NCBI GenBank assembly: GCA_009784995.1
Contig: WQXE01000098.1
Coordinates: forward strand, 1 to 6,751
Length of the DNA: 6,751 nt
Source of the DNA: Treponema sp.
GTDB lineage: Bacteria > Spirochaetota > Spirochaetia > Treponematales > Breznakiellaceae
Reading direction: 5' to 3'
Under the pieces are notes generated by a model. The model was not told where the DNA came from and did no database searches. It saw only the letters and a list, made by a program, of their open reading frames with translations. Shown in pieces: positions 6,061 through 6,751 of the stretch (position 1 is the first letter of the stretch; every line of letters starts with the position of its first letter). The translations under genes and the position numbers were made by a program.

Positions 6061-6732
6061 GTGGGTTTCAGAAGAGTAATTATTACTAATTTCATGAAAA
6101 CAATTTTAAATATTGTATGCAAAATCGATAACCGCGAATATATAAACGCGCTTTCTTCCAATAAACCGATGCTGATAATTATTAACCATATTAATTTTTT
6201 GGAAGTGCCAATTCTTGTTACGCACAGTAGTCCAATTCGCGTAACAGGGCTCGCGAAAGCTGAAACATGGAATAATCCTTTATTGGCGTTTGTTTTTAAC
6301 GCGTACAAAGGAATCCCTATTGACAGAAAGAGCGCTTTTACAGAAAGTTTTAAAAAAGTACGAAACGCGATTAATAACGGCGTTTATGTTTGTGTCGCGC
6401 CTGAGGGAACAAGAAATATAAGCGGCGTGCTTTCCAGAGGAAAAGCGGGAATAATTCAACTGGCGACAGAAACCAATATTCCTGTACTGCCGGTCGCGCA
6501 CTATGGCGGAGAAAATGTGTGGGAAAACATAAAAAAGTTTAAACGAACCAATTTTTGTATAAAAGCCGGGCAGCCTTTTTACATTAAAATTAACGAAAGA
6601 CCCGGTAAAGAGGAGCGTGAAATTATTTTAAACGAAGTAATGGGGCAAATCGCGGCTTTGTTACCGCGGCAAATGCGCGGGATATATTCACAATACGCGC
6701 ATAAAAATTGTAAATATCTGGATTTTATATGA
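6061..6732 (+). CDS. 1-acyl-sn-glycerol-3-phosphate acyltransferase (PlsC-like)
   Basis: This 223-residue protein (GTG start) belongs to the LPLAT/AGPAT superfamily, which moves an acyl chain from acyl-ACP or acyl-CoA to lysophosphatidate to make phosphatidate at the inner membrane. Motif I is NHINFLEVP at 42-50, motif II is YKGIPIDRK at 82-90, motif III is APEGTRN at 113-119, and IPVLPVA (140-146) matches motif IV. The usual HX4D catalytic pair appears as His43-Glu48 (HX4E), a conservative but unusual change. It may be a subfamily feature or point to another acyl acceptor. Length is typical. A start at TTG 6043 would add six residues, but GTG has the better ribosome binding site. The gene is tightly linked to the lipid kinase upstream and overlaps the next start codon by 4 bases, so this is an operon. 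Confidence 0.88.
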   Translation: MGFRRVIITNFMKTILNIVCKIDNREYINALSSNKPMLIIINHINFLEVPILVTHSSPIRVTGLAKAETWNNPLLAFVFNAYKGIPIDRKSAFTESFKKVRNAINNGVYVCVAPEGTRNISGVLSRGKAGIIQLATETNIPVLPVAHYGGENVWENIKKFKRTNFCIKAGQPFYIKINERPGKEEREIILNEVMGQIAALLPRQMRGIYSQYAHKNCKYLDFI

Positions 6733-6751
6733 AACCTGTACATATTTTTGA
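6729..6751 (+). CDS. 5' end of a gene running off the right edge
   Basis: ATG at 6729-6731 overlaps the TGA stop of the acyltransferase (6730-6732) in the classic ATGA arrangement and stays open to the window end, reading MKPVHIF plus a partial codon. The overlap suggests a translationally coupled third gene of the lipid operon. No good Shine-Dalgarno site precedes it, and the fragment is too short to suggest a function. Confidence 0.45.

Noticed and set aside
6059..6079. ATG overlapping the lipid kinase TAA (TAATG) as a coupled start
   Set aside because: This frame stops after six codons (MWVSEE), so it is not a gene.

Overview
The window is AT-rich bacterial DNA, densely packed with six complete genes and probably the first codons of two more, one at each edge. 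Genes are separated by -4 to 69 bases, so no stretch over 300 bases lacks a gene. I saw no tRNA, rRNA, CRISPR array, insertion sequence or other mobile element. The organism cannot be named from this sequence. Clear Shine-Dalgarno sites (AGGAG, GGAG, GGGAG) argue against Bacteroidetes. A relaxed lipoprotein signal (LVFFSC) together with plant-polysaccharide genes would fit a fermentative gut or sediment bacterium such as a Treponema-like spirochaete. This is a low-confidence inference.

Layout. On the minus strand, a SASA-family acetylesterase (823-2235) is followed 11 bases later by ammonia-dependent NAD+ synthetase nadE (83-811). Beyond nadE, an extended -10 promoter appears to start another minus-strand gene that leaves the window (1-45). 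A 69-base divergent region (2236-2304) with a centred dyad separates these from a plus-strand pair: a lipoprotein GH5 glycoside hydrolase with a C-terminal carbohydrate-binding-like module (2305-4005), and mannonate dehydratase uxuA (4014-5084), whose ribosome binding site overlaps the GH5 stop. A 42-base gap with a strong extended -10 promoter and a 10-base direct repeat then starts a second plus-strand unit: a diacylglycerol kinase-family lipid kinase (5127-6059), a PlsC-type acyltransferase (GTG start, 6061-6732), and a gene beginning at 6729 in an ATGA overlap.

How they fit. The esterase, GH5 enzyme and UxuA look like a small hemicellulose or pectin-use cluster. The GH5 enzyme would cut beta-glycan at the cell surface, the cytoplasmic esterase would remove acetyl groups from imported oligosaccharides, and UxuA would dehydrate D-mannonate derived from glucuronate. 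The lipid kinase and acyltransferase form a separate phospholipid or lipid-modification unit. nadE is a housekeeping gene that seems to be co-transcribed with the esterase.

No clearly new biological system is visible. The most useful leads are the HX4E active site of the acyltransferase, a leaderless-type promoter and start at the lipid kinase with an adjacent direct repeat, the dyad between the divergent genes, and a strong excess of CGCG caused by context-dependent codon choice.
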